Source of the DNA: Bin87 sp965220265
GTDB taxonomy: Bacteria > Chloroflexota > Dehalococcoidia > Lucifugimonadales > UBA3495
DNA length: 64,000 nt
Reading direction: 5' to 3'
Assembly (NCBI GenBank): GCA_965220265.1
Contig: CBDCPM010000004.1
Location: 2,480,001-2,544,000 of the forward strand
Of this stretch, positions 18,791 to 27,810 are shown piece after piece. Position 1 is the stretch's first letter. Each line of letters opens with the position of its first letter. The position numbers and the translations under genes were made by a program. The notes under the pieces are model-generated. The model was not told where the DNA came from, made no database searches, and saw only the letters and a program-made list of their open reading frames with translations.

Positions 18791-19750
18791 TTATCGGCTC
18801 TCCAGGTCAGCAGCCAACGCGAGCACCAGTTCCGCCAGCTGCACCTTGTCTTCGTCTGTCTTCATGATCGTGGGCATCACGGCGGCGTCAACTCCTGCGG
18901 AGCGTACAGCTTCGGCCAGGTCCGCGTCCTGGGAGTCGAGGACCAGCACGTCGCAGATACCACTATATTCCCGCGCCACGCCAACCGAGGAAACATCCGA
19001 GCCCAGTTCCCGCATGATCTTGCCAGCGGGGCCGCGAACGGCAGCACCGCCGACGATTGGGCTGACGGCGATGCGTGGCGCGTGGTGTTTCGCCAAGGCG
19101 TCGCGCACGCCGGGGATCGCGAGGATGGGCGCCACGCTGAGGAACGGATTGGACGGGCAGATGACGATGGTCGACGCGGCATCGAGTGCAGAGGCGAAAT
19201 CGGGGGACGGAACGGCGTCGGAGGCTCCGACGTAATCAATGGAGCGCACCACGGGTTCGGCGCGTTGCTTGACGAAATATTCCTGCATTGACAGTGTGCC
19301 GGCGTCGGTTTCCAGGACAGTGCGAACGGGTTGATCGCTCATGGGGATGATGAGGTGTTCGATCCCCAGAGTGGCGGTCAACTGGGAAGTGACCTGGGTC
19401 AGAGACAGTCCTTGTGCAAGCAGTTCGGTGCGTCGGATGTGCATGGCGAAATCGCGACTGCCAAGGTTGAACCAGGTATCGGCGCCCAACCGGTTCAGCA
19501 TCTGCAGGGTTTCGAAGGAGTCACCGTTGATTCCCCAACCGGTTTCAGGATTATACAGTCCTGAGAGGGTATAGGTCATCGTGTCCAGATCGGGTGAGAC
19601 GTGCAGCCCATGGAACGTCTCATCGTCGCCGGTATTGACGACGATGGCCAGTCGTTCCGGCGGCAGGATCCTGGATAACCCAAGCACGAGCTTGGCCCCG
19701 CCGACACCGCCGGCGAGGGCGAGCACCAGGCCTAATGGAGATGCATTCAC
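18791..19750 (-). CDS. cofD: 2-phospho-L-lactate transferase (CofD/FbiA)
   Basis: 319 aa enzyme that joins the activated phospholactate or enolpyruvyl unit to the deazaflavin Fo. The N-terminus carries LALAGGVGGAKLVLGLSRIL, followed by VVNTGDDETFHGLHVSPDLD and YTLSGLYNPETGWGINGD, all hallmarks of the family. ICPSNPFLSVAPILAIPGVR and VSPIVGGAAVRGPAGKIM are the later conserved blocks. It sits between cofH (12 bp away) and cofC (2 bp away) in the same operon. Confidence 0.95.
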   Translation of the reverse strand: MNASPLGLVLALAGGVGGAKLVLGLSRILPPERLAIVVNTGDDETFHGLHVSPDLDTMTYTLSGLYNPETGWGINGDSFETLQMLNRLGADTWFNLGSRDFAMHIRRTELLAQGLSLTQVTSQLTATLGIEHLIIPMSDQPVRTVLETDAGTLSMQEYFVKQRAEPVVRSIDYVGASDAVPSPDFASALDAASTIVICPSNPFLSVAPILAIPGVRDALAKHHAPRIAVSPIVGGAAVRGPAGKIMRELGSDVSSVGVAREYSGICDVLVLDSQDADLAEAVRSAGVDAAVMPTIMKTDEDKVQLAELVLALAADLESR

Positions 19751-19762
19751 AGGTAGTGCCGG

Positions 19763-21073
19763 CTACTGGGCCGCAGCGCGCTCCCGCTGAGTGCGGGGGT
19801 GCTCGAACCGGTAGGATTCCATCTGCACCAGCTGATTGTAGGAGCCGAAAATCTCCTCCACGTTGTCGCCAACGAGGTCGAGAGGATCGAGGGCGTCGTC
19901 GGCATCGCTGTAGATGCGGCGGAGGCCGTAGGTGGTGTATCGCTCCGCGGGGGTGCGGCCGGCCTCCCGGATCATGGCTCGGAACTCGGAAGGGCGCATG
20001 AGTTGGCCGTGCATGGCGCCGGCGGAGGTGGAGATGCTCTCGTTGATCAGGGTGCCACCGAGGTCGTTGACGCCGGCGGTCAAGAGAAGCTGAGACATCC
20101 GGCTGCCCTCCTTCACCCAGGAAGCCTGGATATTGGGAATCCAGTTGTTGAGCATGATACGAGCGATGGCGTGGACCTTGATGACGTCCATGCCAGTAGG
20201 TCCGGACCGGACGTCGTCGACGGTGCCCTTGAGGTACATGGGCGCTTCGGAGGCGACAAAGCTGAGGGGGACGAACTCGGTGAAGCCGCCGGTTTGCTGC
20301 TGGATGTCACGCAGCAGGGCGATGTGACGCACTAACTGGGGATTGGTTTCCCGGTGTCCGAACATGACGGTGGAGGTGGTCGGGATGCCAAGATCGTGGG
20401 CGTTAGTGATCACCTCAATCCACTGGTCGACGGTGATGCGGCCGGGGGAGATGATGTCGCGCAGTTCCTGATCGAGAACCTCGGCGGAAGTACCCGGCAG
20501 ACTGCCCACGCCGGCGTCTTTCAGACCCTGGAGGTATTCGCGGATGGTGCACTTGGATCGAATGGAGCCGTAGAGCACCTCCTCGGGGGAGAACCCGTGG
20601 ACGTGCATGTCGGGCAGCTCTTCCTTGATGGCCTCGCACAGGCGGATGTAGAGGTCGCCTTCCATCTGGGGCGGCAGACCGGCCTGGACGCACACCTCGG
20701 TTGCGCCGTACTCTTGGGCCTCTTTGGCGCGGCGGATGATCTCGTTGACCGGCAGAAAGTAGCCTTCTTCCTCGCGGAAATCTCGGCTGAAGGCGCAGAA
20801 CCCGCAGCGCTTGATGCACACATTGGTGAAGTTGATGTTTCGGTTGACCACGTAGGTCACCAAATCACCGACCACACGGCGGCGCAGTTCGTCCGCCACC
20901 ATGGTCATCGCGGTGAACTCTGGGCCCGATGTGGCGAACAGGATGTCAGCTTCTTCGACGGATATATCGCCGCCGGCCAGCGCATGTTCCAGCACGGACG
21001 CCACGTCTGGGCGCAGAGAGTTGATCAGGGCAACCAGGGTTGCCGGAGCGTCGCGGTCAGTTGCTGTGGACAT
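19763..21073 (-). CDS. cofH: Fo synthase subunit 2, radical SAM (CofH)
   Basis: 436 aa radical-SAM enzyme; with CofG it makes the F420 chromophore Fo from tyrosine and a ribityl-uracil. The SAM cluster cysteines are C86, C90 and C93 (NVCIKRCGFCAF). Other blocks are EVCVQAGLPPQMEGDLYIRL, MHVHGFSPEEVLYG, TTSTVMFGHRET and NDLGGTLINESISTSAGAMH. ATG 21073 was chosen because AAGGGGGAA lies 9 nt upstream; an earlier in-frame ATG at 21109 has no such site. The start overlaps the cofG stop by 17 bp. Confidence 0.95.
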   Translation of the reverse strand: MSTATDRDAPATLVALINSLRPDVASVLEHALAGGDISVEEADILFATSGPEFTAMTMVADELRRRVVGDLVTYVVNRNINFTNVCIKRCGFCAFSRDFREEEGYFLPVNEIIRRAKEAQEYGATEVCVQAGLPPQMEGDLYIRLCEAIKEELPDMHVHGFSPEEVLYGSIRSKCTIREYLQGLKDAGVGSLPGTSAEVLDQELRDIISPGRITVDQWIEVITNAHDLGIPTTSTVMFGHRETNPQLVRHIALLRDIQQQTGGFTEFVPLSFVASEAPMYLKGTVDDVRSGPTGMDVIKVHAIARIMLNNWIPNIQASWVKEGSRMSQLLLTAGVNDLGGTLINESISTSAGAMHGQLMRPSEFRAMIREAGRTPAERYTTYGLRRIYSDADDALDPLDLVGDNVEEIFGSYNQLVQMESYRFEHPRTQRERAAAQ

Positions 21074-22286
21074 AGCGTTGGATTCCCCCTTGCACGTATC
21101 CAGACTCATCGGTCAGGCGAAGTAGTTTTTCCTTGAGAGGCGGCGACAACGGCCACTGGGAGCCGTCGGCGAAGTATTCAGGATACACGGGAAGCCGAGG
21201 CCGCAATTCGTAGCCGGCTTCCCGGGTACGGCGTTCCAGTTCGGGCAACTGCGGCCACGGGGCTTCGGGATTGACGTAATCGATGGTGAGCGGCGAAACG
21301 CCGCCCCAATCGTTGATGCCAGCGGCGATGTACCGCTCGTAGTTTTCGCTCAGGTTGGGCGGAACCTGTATGTTGACCCCCTCGCCGAGGATGAGCCGGG
21401 CAACGGCGGTGGTCCACATCAGTTCATCGGGAGCGGCGTCGGGAGTGTCGGCCATCGGGGTATCCGCCTTGGCGCGGAAGTTCTGGATGATGACTTCCTG
21501 AATATGGCCGTAGCGTTGGTGGATGCGGCGGATGTCCAGGAGAGATTCGACGCGTTCCTGCCGGGTTTCTCCGATGCCAATGAGGATGCCGGTGGTGAAG
21601 GGGATGCCCAACTCGCCGGCGAGTTCCATGGTCCGCAGACGGACGCGGGGTCGCTTGCTCGGAGCAAACTCGTGAGGGCCGCCGGGCTCGTAGAGACGAG
21701 GGCTGGAACTTTCCAGCATGATGCCGATTGACGGGTTGGTGGGCTGAAGAGCCTCGAGTTCGCGGCGGCTCATGGTGCCGGGATTCCCGTGGGGAAGGAG
21801 GTCGGTCTCCTCGAAAACCGCGCGGCACATGTGCGACAGGTATTCGAGAGTGGTACGGAAGCCGCGATCCGCGAGCCACCGACCGGCCTCTGGATACCGC
21901 TGCTCCGGCCGTTCGCCGAGGGTGAAAAGGGCTTCAGTGCAGCCGAGACCCTCGCCGGCGCGGGCGACGGAAAGCACTTCCTCAACGGAAAGATACAGCC
22001 CGTCGGATTCCTCGGGGGATTGGCGGAAGGTGCAATAGCCGCAAAAATCGCGGCACAAACGCGTCAGCGGTATGAAGACCTTTGGCGAAAAAGTCAGCAC
22101 GCGACCACGGCCACGGTCGCGCAACTCAGCAGCAGCCGCACACAAGTCCGCAGCGGATTCGCCATCGGTGTGGATCAGTGCATTCGCATCATCATCCCAC
22201 AACGCGGCCCCGGAGGCCACGTGATCCAGCGAAGGGAAATGGGAGGTGTTTGGATGGACTACTATCGCAGGGGGCACGTGGATCAT
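21057..22286 (-). CDS. cofG: Fo synthase subunit 1, radical SAM (CofG)
   Basis: 409 aa radical-SAM partner of CofH. Cluster cysteines are C78, C82 and C85 (LCRDFCGYCTF). LFTLGERPEQRYPEAG, RTTLEYLSHMCRAVFEETDL and GISPLTIDYVNPE-like GGVSPLTIDYVNPEAPWPQL are present. In actinobacteria the two halves are fused as FbiC; here they are separate overlapping genes. It is the first gene of the cof operon, which reads cofG-cofH-cofD-cofC-LLM. ruvB lies 163 bp upstream in the same direction. Confidence 0.95.
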   Translation of the reverse strand: MIHVPPAIVVHPNTSHFPSLDHVASGAALWDDDANALIHTDGESAADLCAAAAELRDRGRGRVLTFSPKVFIPLTRLCRDFCGYCTFRQSPEESDGLYLSVEEVLSVARAGEGLGCTEALFTLGERPEQRYPEAGRWLADRGFRTTLEYLSHMCRAVFEETDLLPHGNPGTMSRRELEALQPTNPSIGIMLESSSPRLYEPGGPHEFAPSKRPRVRLRTMELAGELGIPFTTGILIGIGETRQERVESLLDIRRIHQRYGHIQEVIIQNFRAKADTPMADTPDAAPDELMWTTAVARLILGEGVNIQVPPNLSENYERYIAAGINDWGGVSPLTIDYVNPEAPWPQLPELERRTREAGYELRPRLPVYPEYFADGSQWPLSPPLKEKLLRLTDESGYVQGGIQRYVHSN

Positions 22287-22449
22287 CCGCGAGGCAGCTA
22301 GGTGAGAGTTCGATCAATTGTATGCAGAGGGTTTGACGGATTCAAGACGGCGAAACCGCCTGCACAAACCTATTGTGATGTTATGTCAATCATCGCCGCC
22401 ACCATGCAAGACAACGGCGTACGATTGGCGTGCCAGCTGGATGGTTATG

Positions 22450-23526
22450 TCAATCTGAGAACAGCTGCCCTTGACGGGAAGGATCAACGCCCGAACCGGC
22501 CCACGGCCAACCGAGGTACTCATAGGCGAGGCGGGTGGCAACGCGGCCTCGGGGAGTGCGCTCCAGAAAACCCTGCTGCAAGAGGAACGGTTCCAGCACT
22601 TCCATCACAGTGCTGGCATCCTCGCTGAGGGAGGCGGACAGCGTGTCCAGCCCGACGGGACCGCCGTCGAATTTCTGGATGATGCTGGTCAACAGACGGT
22701 GGTCGGTCTCATCCAGGCCGCGCGCATCAACGCCGAGCCGGTCCAGGGACTCGCGGGCGACAGGGCCGGTGACGCGGTTGTCGGCCCGGACCAGCGCGTA
22801 GTCGCGGGCGCGGCGAAGCAGGCGATTGGCGATGCGCGGAGTGCCACGGGAGCGCACCGCGACCTCGCGCAGACCCTCACCATCAGCCTCAATATCGAGG
22901 ATGCGGGCCGACCGGTTCACGACGGTTTCCATGTCGTCGTCAGAGTAGTACTCGAGACGGAACACGGAGCCGAAGCGGTCCCGAAGGGGAGCGCTGATCA
23001 GAGAATAGCGGGTGGTGGCTCCGACCAAGGTGAACGGATTGATTCGGAGGTTGATGCTGCGGGCAGACAGCCCCTTGCCCACAACCCATGACAGGAAGAA
23101 GTCCTCCATGGCCGAGTACATGACCTCTTCGACGGCGCGGTTGAGGCGATGGATCTCGTCAATGAAGAGAACGTCGTTGGGCTGGAGAGAAGTAAGGATG
23201 GAGGCGATGTCGCTGGCACGCTCGATGGCGGGTCCCGACGTAACCTTGATAGTGGAGGCCATTTCGTGGGCAATGATGTTGGCGAGGGTGGTCTTGCCAA
23301 GGCCGGGTGGGCCGTAGATGACCACATGGTCGAGGGCCTCACCGCGTATACGGGCCGCCTCCATGGCGATACTCAGGTTCTCGCGTACCGGGGCCTGGCC
23401 GACAAAATCGTCGAGGCGGGCCGGCCGGAGGCGGACGTCCTGTTTGCCGTCGTCACCTTGGGTCGCGGGCGAGACCGGACGCGCTTCGGGGTCGGTGGCG
23501 CCATCGGGTCGCTGTGCGGTGGCCAT
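22450..23526 (-). CDS. ruvB: Holliday junction branch migration ATPase RuvB
   Basis: 358 aa AAA+ motor that drives branch migration with RuvA. Walker A is GPPGLGKTT near residue 72, Walker B is LFIDEIHRLNR near 120-130, sensor 1 lies in LVGATTRYSLISAPLRDRFG with the arginine finger, and the winged-helix C-terminus includes LGVDARGLDETDHRLL. The length is normal plus an N-terminal tail of about 30 residues rich in Asp, Pro and Gln. ruvA and ruvC are not adjacent. No sign of decay. Confidence 0.96.
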   Translation of the reverse strand: MATAQRPDGATDPEARPVSPATQGDDGKQDVRLRPARLDDFVGQAPVRENLSIAMEAARIRGEALDHVVIYGPPGLGKTTLANIIAHEMASTIKVTSGPAIERASDIASILTSLQPNDVLFIDEIHRLNRAVEEVMYSAMEDFFLSWVVGKGLSARSINLRINPFTLVGATTRYSLISAPLRDRFGSVFRLEYYSDDDMETVVNRSARILDIEADGEGLREVAVRSRGTPRIANRLLRRARDYALVRADNRVTGPVARESLDRLGVDARGLDETDHRLLTSIIQKFDGGPVGLDTLSASLSEDASTVMEVLEPFLLQQGFLERTPRGRVATRLAYEYLGWPWAGSGVDPSRQGQLFSD

Positions 23527-23587
23527 GCTCGCATTCTAGGCGGCGCGTCGTTCGGGGGTCAACCGCGGTGGTGACGTGCTTGCAGGG

Positions 23588-25004
23588 TCATGAGCACAGG
23601 GAAAATGCCCGGGGAGAGTCAAATCGTAACAGTTCAGAGTCGAGGGGAACGAGCAGCTGACGGCAGGCGGCGAGAGGATTTAGTCCTTGGGCGCGCAAGG
23701 CGCCGAAGATGGATGCCAGCGTCATCTTGCTCTCGGTGCCCTGCTCCGAGCGGGTGCCGCCGCTGACCTTGCGGCTGATGACCAGATGACGCAGGCTGCG
23801 CTCGGCGGGGTTGTTGTCCGCTGGCACGTCCGGTTCGGCCACGAAGACGAAGAGTTCCTTGATGTGGCGCTCAATGCGCCGGCACAGCTTGCCCTGGACA
23901 GCCGACGGCTCAGACAGGAAAGGGCGGCAGATGGCCAGCAGCTTCCGCTCCAAGGCCAGTTGAGCAGTGCGCCGTCGTCGTGCCTGAGGATGAGAGAAGG
24001 CTTTGGCTTCCTCGTAGAGTCGATGGACTGCCGCCGCCCAGCGGGCCAGCGGGGCATCTTTGAGGTAGAGGGCCACCAAGTCGTGGATGTCCCGCAGCAG
24101 GTACGCCCAGCACCGTTGCTTAGGGCCATCGTAATGGTGATAGGCGGCGTAGAAATCGCTGACCAGTACTCCGGAGAATGCCTCGCCCAGCGCTTCGTCC
24201 ACCACCGCCTTGCCCCGACCCCGCCGCAGGAAGTAGCGCTCGGTGGGAGTGCTGAAAGTGATTGGTCAAGGGCTCGCACACGTAACCGTTGTTCCCATTT
24301 TGACGCCAGCCGGTTTCGTCGGCGTGGACCACTGGGCTGGCGCGGATGCAGTCCACCATCGCGGCCACCGCTGGTTGGGCCTGTTGCGCGGTCTGGTGAA
24401 TGGCGCTCACAATGGCCCCCACGCTGAGGCGCAGCTGATGGACGGTGCGCAGATACCACTGGATGCTGCGGATCGGCAGGCGCCCTTCTTCCCGTAGCGT
24501 GGCGATGCGGCTGATCAGGTTGACGCCCAGGCGTTGGCGCCCCAGTGCCACGCCGTCCAGTTGCGCGGTGGGCACTCGGCGCCGCCGACACACTGGGCAG
24601 GTCCTGGCGATGAAGACATGCTCGGTGACTTGCACCGGAACCACCGGCAACTCGATGACTTCCCGGGTGCGCTGGACCCAGCCGCCAGTCAGGTGCGTCC
24701 CGCAATCGGGACAGCTCTCCACCACGTGCTCCACCCGATGGGTCGGTGTCATGCGCGGGCGGGCGAAGCCGTGGCGTCGCTGCTTTCTGGGCTGCTGCTG
24801 CGCTGGGGACTGGCGGCCCGATTTCGCCTTGAGGCCGGGCATTCGCGGCGGGCCGTCCGGCTTCGCCCGGCCTTCCAGTTCGGCAATCCGCCGCTCCAAC
24901 CGCTCAATCACCCGCTGCTGTTCCAGAACGGTGGCCTGCAGTTGGGCAATGATGGCGATGAGGAAATCGCGGTCGGCGGTGATCAGGTCACTCTCAGTAT
25001 CCAC
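23588..25004 (-). pseudogene. IS66 transposase (TnpC), one frame break
   Basis: It starts with GTG 25004 after AGAGGGA. Residues 1-60 are a leucine-zipper-like segment (LIAIIAQLQATVLEQQRVIE), then comes a zinc-ribbon region (CPDCGTHLTGG, CPVCRRRRVP) and the DDE core opening with VVHADETGWRQNG. Near 24255-24270 extra bases break the frame; the downstream frame resumes with FSTPTERYFLRRGRGKAVVD and runs through LVSDFYAAYHHYDGPKQRCW and DNNPAERSLRHLVISRKVSG. No stop codon exists inside the element: the frame crosses the left terminal repeat and ends at 23588 in flanking DNA. Confidence 0.85.
23618..23625. repeat. 8-bp target duplication of IS66 element, left copy
   Basis: GTCAAATC immediately precedes the left terminal repeat and is repeated exactly at 25094-25101 after the right end. 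Eight bases is the usual IS66 target length. Confidence 0.93.
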
Positions 25005-25093
25005 TCCCTCTATATGACATAACCACCGCCACCCGTGCCAGCGTCTGGCAGCCCGCCTTCGGCCAATTTACCTCACCAACTCTGAACAGTTAC
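23626..25093. mobile_element. IS66-family element (TnpC only, 1468 bp)
   Basis: The terminal repeats are GTAACAGTTCAGAGTCG (left) and GTAACTGTTCAGAGTTG (inward from the right), flanked by the perfect direct repeat GTCAAATC. It carries only the tnpC-type transposase, like the short ISBst12-type members, without tnpA or tnpB. The intact duplication points to a fairly recent insertion. It lies between ruvB and tRNA-Val, 7 bp from the tRNA promoter -35 box. Confidence 0.92.
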
Positions 25094-25108
25094 GTCAAAT
25101 CGGCTCGG

Positions 25109-25138
25109 TTGACGGTGCGGCAAGGCGCTTGCTACACT
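25109..25138 (+). promoter_or_regulatory. Sigma70-type promoter of tRNA-Val
   Basis: TTGACG (25109-25114), an 18-nt spacer and TACACT (25133-25138) end 11 nt before the tRNA. The right target duplication of the IS66 element ends only 7 bp upstream of the -35 box. Confidence 0.65.
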
Positions 25139-25149
25139 CGAAGTGGAAT

Positions 25150-25226
25150 GGGCGGTTAGCTCAGTTGGTTAGAGTACTTGCTCGACACGCAAGAGGTCAG
25201 TGGTTCGAGTCCACTACCGCCCACCA
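25150..25226 (+). tRNA. tRNA-Val (anticodon GAC)
   Basis: 77 nt with encoded CCA. The acceptor stem GGGCGGT pairs with ACCGCCC, and the anticodon stem CTTGC/GCAAG encloses loop TCGACAC, giving anticodon GAC. The T arm GTGGTTCGAGTCCAC is canonical. Confidence 0.97.
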
Positions 25227-25235
25227 TTTGCGCAC

Positions 25236-25276
25236 AACGCATTGGCGGTCTCTCCAGGGAGACCGCCAATGCGTTT
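25236..25276 (+). terminator. Bidirectional terminator between tRNA-Val and the amidohydrolase gene
   Basis: AACGCATTGGCGGTCTC and its complement GAGACCGCCAATGCGTT form a long perfect stem around a short loop, followed by TTTAATT. It would end the tRNA transcript and the convergent gene at 25288. Confidence 0.85.
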
Positions 25277-25287
25277 AATTTGGGGCC

Positions 25288-26142
25288 CTAGTCTGCGACT
25301 GCGGGTGTCCACTTGTAGATGTCGGCCAACGCCCCGCCCATCAGTACGGCGCGTTCCGCATCCGTCAGGCTATCGGTGAGCCGGAAGGCTTCGACGCCCT
25401 GCTCGTAATTCAGCAAGTTCACCGCACGAGTCCAGTCGGTGCCCCAAAGGCAGCGTTCCAACCCAAAAGCGTCGAAGATGCGGTGCAGGGGTTCCCAAAT
25501 GTCTGGATAGGGGAACGGCTCATGGGCCAGCGTGCCGGCGCCGGAGATCTTGATGGCGACGTTATCGCACTCGGCCAGGGCGAGGACGTTGGGTAGGTCG
25601 GCGAAGGGTTCCGGCGGCGCGGGTGGTTCGAAGGGCTGGGTCAGGCCGAGGTGATCGACGACGAGTTGAGTATCGGGGTTGCGGCGGGCAAGTTCGAGCA
25701 TCAGGGGCAGCTTGCCGGAACACATGAGGTTGACCGGAACGCCGGCGCGGCCGCCGGCAGCGATGATCCGGTTCACGCCGGGATGGTCAGCTTCGTAATC
25801 CACGTCCCGAAGCATGATCCGGGCGCCGACGACACCGGGCCGACCGGTCCATTCCGCCATTTCCTCGTCGATGGAAGGGGACTCCGGGTCAAAGGGTCGG
25901 ACCAAGCCGAAGCGGTCGGGATGCTGATCGTAGACCTGCAGGGCGTAGCTGGCGTCATAACGGTACATGGCGAACGGCGAGATCAGGATCGCGCCGTCGA
26001 CGCCGACAGCCTCCATGGCAGCGACCATATCGTCGCCGGTGGCCTGATCCGGGCCCTGCAAGTAGCCGGCCCAGGGGCGTTCGGGACGATTGAGTTCGTA
26101 GCAGTGTACCTGGCAGTCGATGGTTAGATTGCGGTCGGCCAT
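25288..26142 (-). CDS. Amidohydrolase-family (amidohydro_2) TIM-barrel protein
   Basis: 284 aa. It resembles the 2-pyrone-4,6-dicarboxylate lactonase / ACMSD-like group: ILISPFAMYRYDASYALQVY near residue 54, DRFGLVRPFDP, GARIMLRD, VVDHLGLTQPFEPPAPPEPF and the C-terminal RCLWGTDWTRAV with the metal or acid Asp. The N-terminal HxH metal pair is not clear (DCQVHCYEL), so it may be a metal-independent or single-metal member. It likely hydrolyses or decarboxylates a small carboxylic acid, and the substrate is unknown. A VOC gene lies upstream in the same direction. Confidence 0.82.
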   Translation of the reverse strand: MADRNLTIDCQVHCYELNRPERPWAGYLQGPDQATGDDMVAAMEAVGVDGAILISPFAMYRYDASYALQVYDQHPDRFGLVRPFDPESPSIDEEMAEWTGRPGVVGARIMLRDVDYEADHPGVNRIIAAGGRAGVPVNLMCSGKLPLMLELARRNPDTQLVVDHLGLTQPFEPPAPPEPFADLPNVLALAECDNVAIKISGAGTLAHEPFPYPDIWEPLHRIFDAFGLERCLWGTDWTRAVNLLNYEQGVEAFRLTDSLTDAERAVLMGGALADIYKWTPAVAD

Positions 26143-26195
26143 CGTATCCTCCTTACGGACTGAGGGGATTGGACGCGGTTGGGATCATTACTCGG

Positions 26196-26621
26196 TCAGT
26201 GGGCATGGGTTTCGTTGCTCAGCATCCAGTTGACGCCGAACCTGTCGGTGCACATGCCGAAGTAGGCGCCCCAGAACATTTCCTGCGGCTGCATGGCGAC
26301 GTTGCCGCCTTCGGCCAGGGAGGCAAACAGGCGGTCGGTTTCGCCTTTGCTGTCCGTGGAGATGCTGATGGAGAAATTGTTGCCGGCGACGGGGGGCGGG
26401 CCGAAAGCGGAGCAGGTGTCGCTACCCATCAGCACGCCGCCAGCCACGGGCAAAGACACGTGCATGATACGGACCAGCTCGTGCTCCGGCAGGGGCGGCA
26501 TATCCGACGGGCCCTCGGCGAAGGTGGAGAGGATGTCGAACTCGCCGCCGAACACCGCGCGGTAGAACTCGAAGGCTTCGCGGCAGTTGTCGTTGAAGTG
26601 GAGGTAGGCGTTCAGGTTCAT
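26196..26621 (-). CDS. VOC-fold protein, PhnB/YjdN type
   Basis: 141 aa with the paired beta-alpha-beta-beta-beta modules of the vicinal oxygen chelate fold. It begins MNLNAYLHFNDNCREAFEFY and contains RAVFGGEFDILSTF, IMHVSLPVAGGVLMGSD and GAYFGMCTDRFGVNWMLS, the standard pattern of PhnB-like 3-demethylubiquinone-9 methyltransferase-fold proteins. The family lacks a single known reaction. The gene precedes the amidohydrolase by 53 bp and could share its transcript. Confidence 0.88.
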   Translation of the reverse strand: MNLNAYLHFNDNCREAFEFYRAVFGGEFDILSTFAEGPSDMPPLPEHELVRIMHVSLPVAGGVLMGSDTCSAFGPPPVAGNNFSISISTDSKGETDRLFASLAEGGNVAMQPQEMFWGAYFGMCTDRFGVNWMLSNETHAH

Positions 26622-26684
26622 TTTGCGCTCCGGGCAAAAGCGGCAACGTAAGATGAGAGGGCGAACGGGTCGGCTGTGGCCCGG

Positions 26685-27638
26685 TTACTCGTCGTCGGGG
26701 TGGGTGGTGATGAAGCGCCCGGCGCGGACCGGATCGACATGGGGCGCGCGGACCTCGACGCCGGCCTGTTCCTCCTGCAAACGAACGGTGATGCTGCTGT
26801 CGGATTCGGCCCAGCCGCGATTCATCGACTGCATTGCGATCTGCTCGGCCAGGGTGGACATGGGCATGGGCACGTCATACTCCCGAGCGAGCTCCGTCGC
26901 CAGCGAGATGTCCTTGTAGGCCAGGTTCAACGCGAAACTCGCCGGCTCAAACTCACCGCGGAACATCGTCCGCACCAACCCCTCGTGGAGCACCCGCATG
27001 CGACCGAGGGAACCGCGGCGAATGCACTCCCAGAGGGCTTCCGGCTCGACGCCGGCCTTGACGCCCAGGGTTAGACCCTCCGCAATGGCTTGCCGCACGC
27101 TGTGGCCGATCATGTTGTGCACCAGCTTCGCCACGCTCCCCGCGCCGATCTCCCCTGCGTAGAACACCTTGTCACCAAAGGAGTCCAGGATCGGCTTCAC
27201 CCGGTCAAACACCTCCCGATCTCCACCCACCATCACCGCCAGGTTCCCCGACGCCGCTCCCGTCTTGCCTCCGCTCACCGGCGCATCCAGCACGTGGCAG
27301 CCTTTGGCCCGGAACTTGGGCTCGATCTCCCGGATCAGCGTGGGACGGCTCGACGACAGGTCGATGTACACGCTACCCGGCTTGATGCCCTCCAGGACGC
27401 CCTCGGCTCCCGTCGACACCGCCTCCACCTCGTAGGGACCCGGCAGCGAGGTAAAGGTAACGTCGCTGGCGGCCGCGACCTCCTTGGGAGTGTTGGCCAG
27501 TCGGGCCCCGCCTTCCAGCAAGGGAAGCGCCGCCTCTTCACGGAGGTCATATACGATCATTGAGTAGCCGGCCCGCTGGATGTTGGCGGACATTCCGCCA
27601 CCCATATTGCCCAAGCCGATAAATCCGACAGTTTCCAT
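26685..27638 (-). CDS. 3-hydroxyisobutyrate dehydrogenase-like oxidoreductase
   Basis: 317 aa beta-hydroxyacid dehydrogenase using NAD(P). The nucleotide loop is GFIGLGNMGGGMSANI at the N-terminus, the substrate loop is LDAPVSGGKTGAASGNLAVM near residue 120, and the catalytic Lys lies in GAGSVAKLVHNMI. ATG 27638 is preferred over ATG 27656 because GGAG sits 12 nt before it, and because it leaves the usual short leader before the Rossmann strand. The family reduces or oxidises 3-hydroxyisobutyrate, tartronate semialdehyde or similar acids; which one is not evident. Confidence 0.9.
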   Translation of the reverse strand: METVGFIGLGNMGGGMSANIQRAGYSMIVYDLREEAALPLLEGGARLANTPKEVAAASDVTFTSLPGPYEVEAVSTGAEGVLEGIKPGSVYIDLSSSRPTLIREIEPKFRAKGCHVLDAPVSGGKTGAASGNLAVMVGGDREVFDRVKPILDSFGDKVFYAGEIGAGSVAKLVHNMIGHSVRQAIAEGLTLGVKAGVEPEALWECIRRGSLGRMRVLHEGLVRTMFRGEFEPASFALNLAYKDISLATELAREYDVPMPMSTLAEQIAMQSMNRGWAESDSSITVRLQEEQAGVEVRAPHVDPVRAGRFITTHPDDE

Positions 27639-27810
27639 GGCGTTCTTGCGCTCCATTAATCAAGATAACACCCGAAGTATAGCGCACCAGCAGGACACTA
27701 CCCCCTGGTCGGATCGAGGCCAATTGGCAGAACGGACGAACATGTATGTTGCCGGGCCCGGATGCCTGCGTTACACTCTATCTAGTTACGGTGACTGAAC
27801 CGACCACAAA

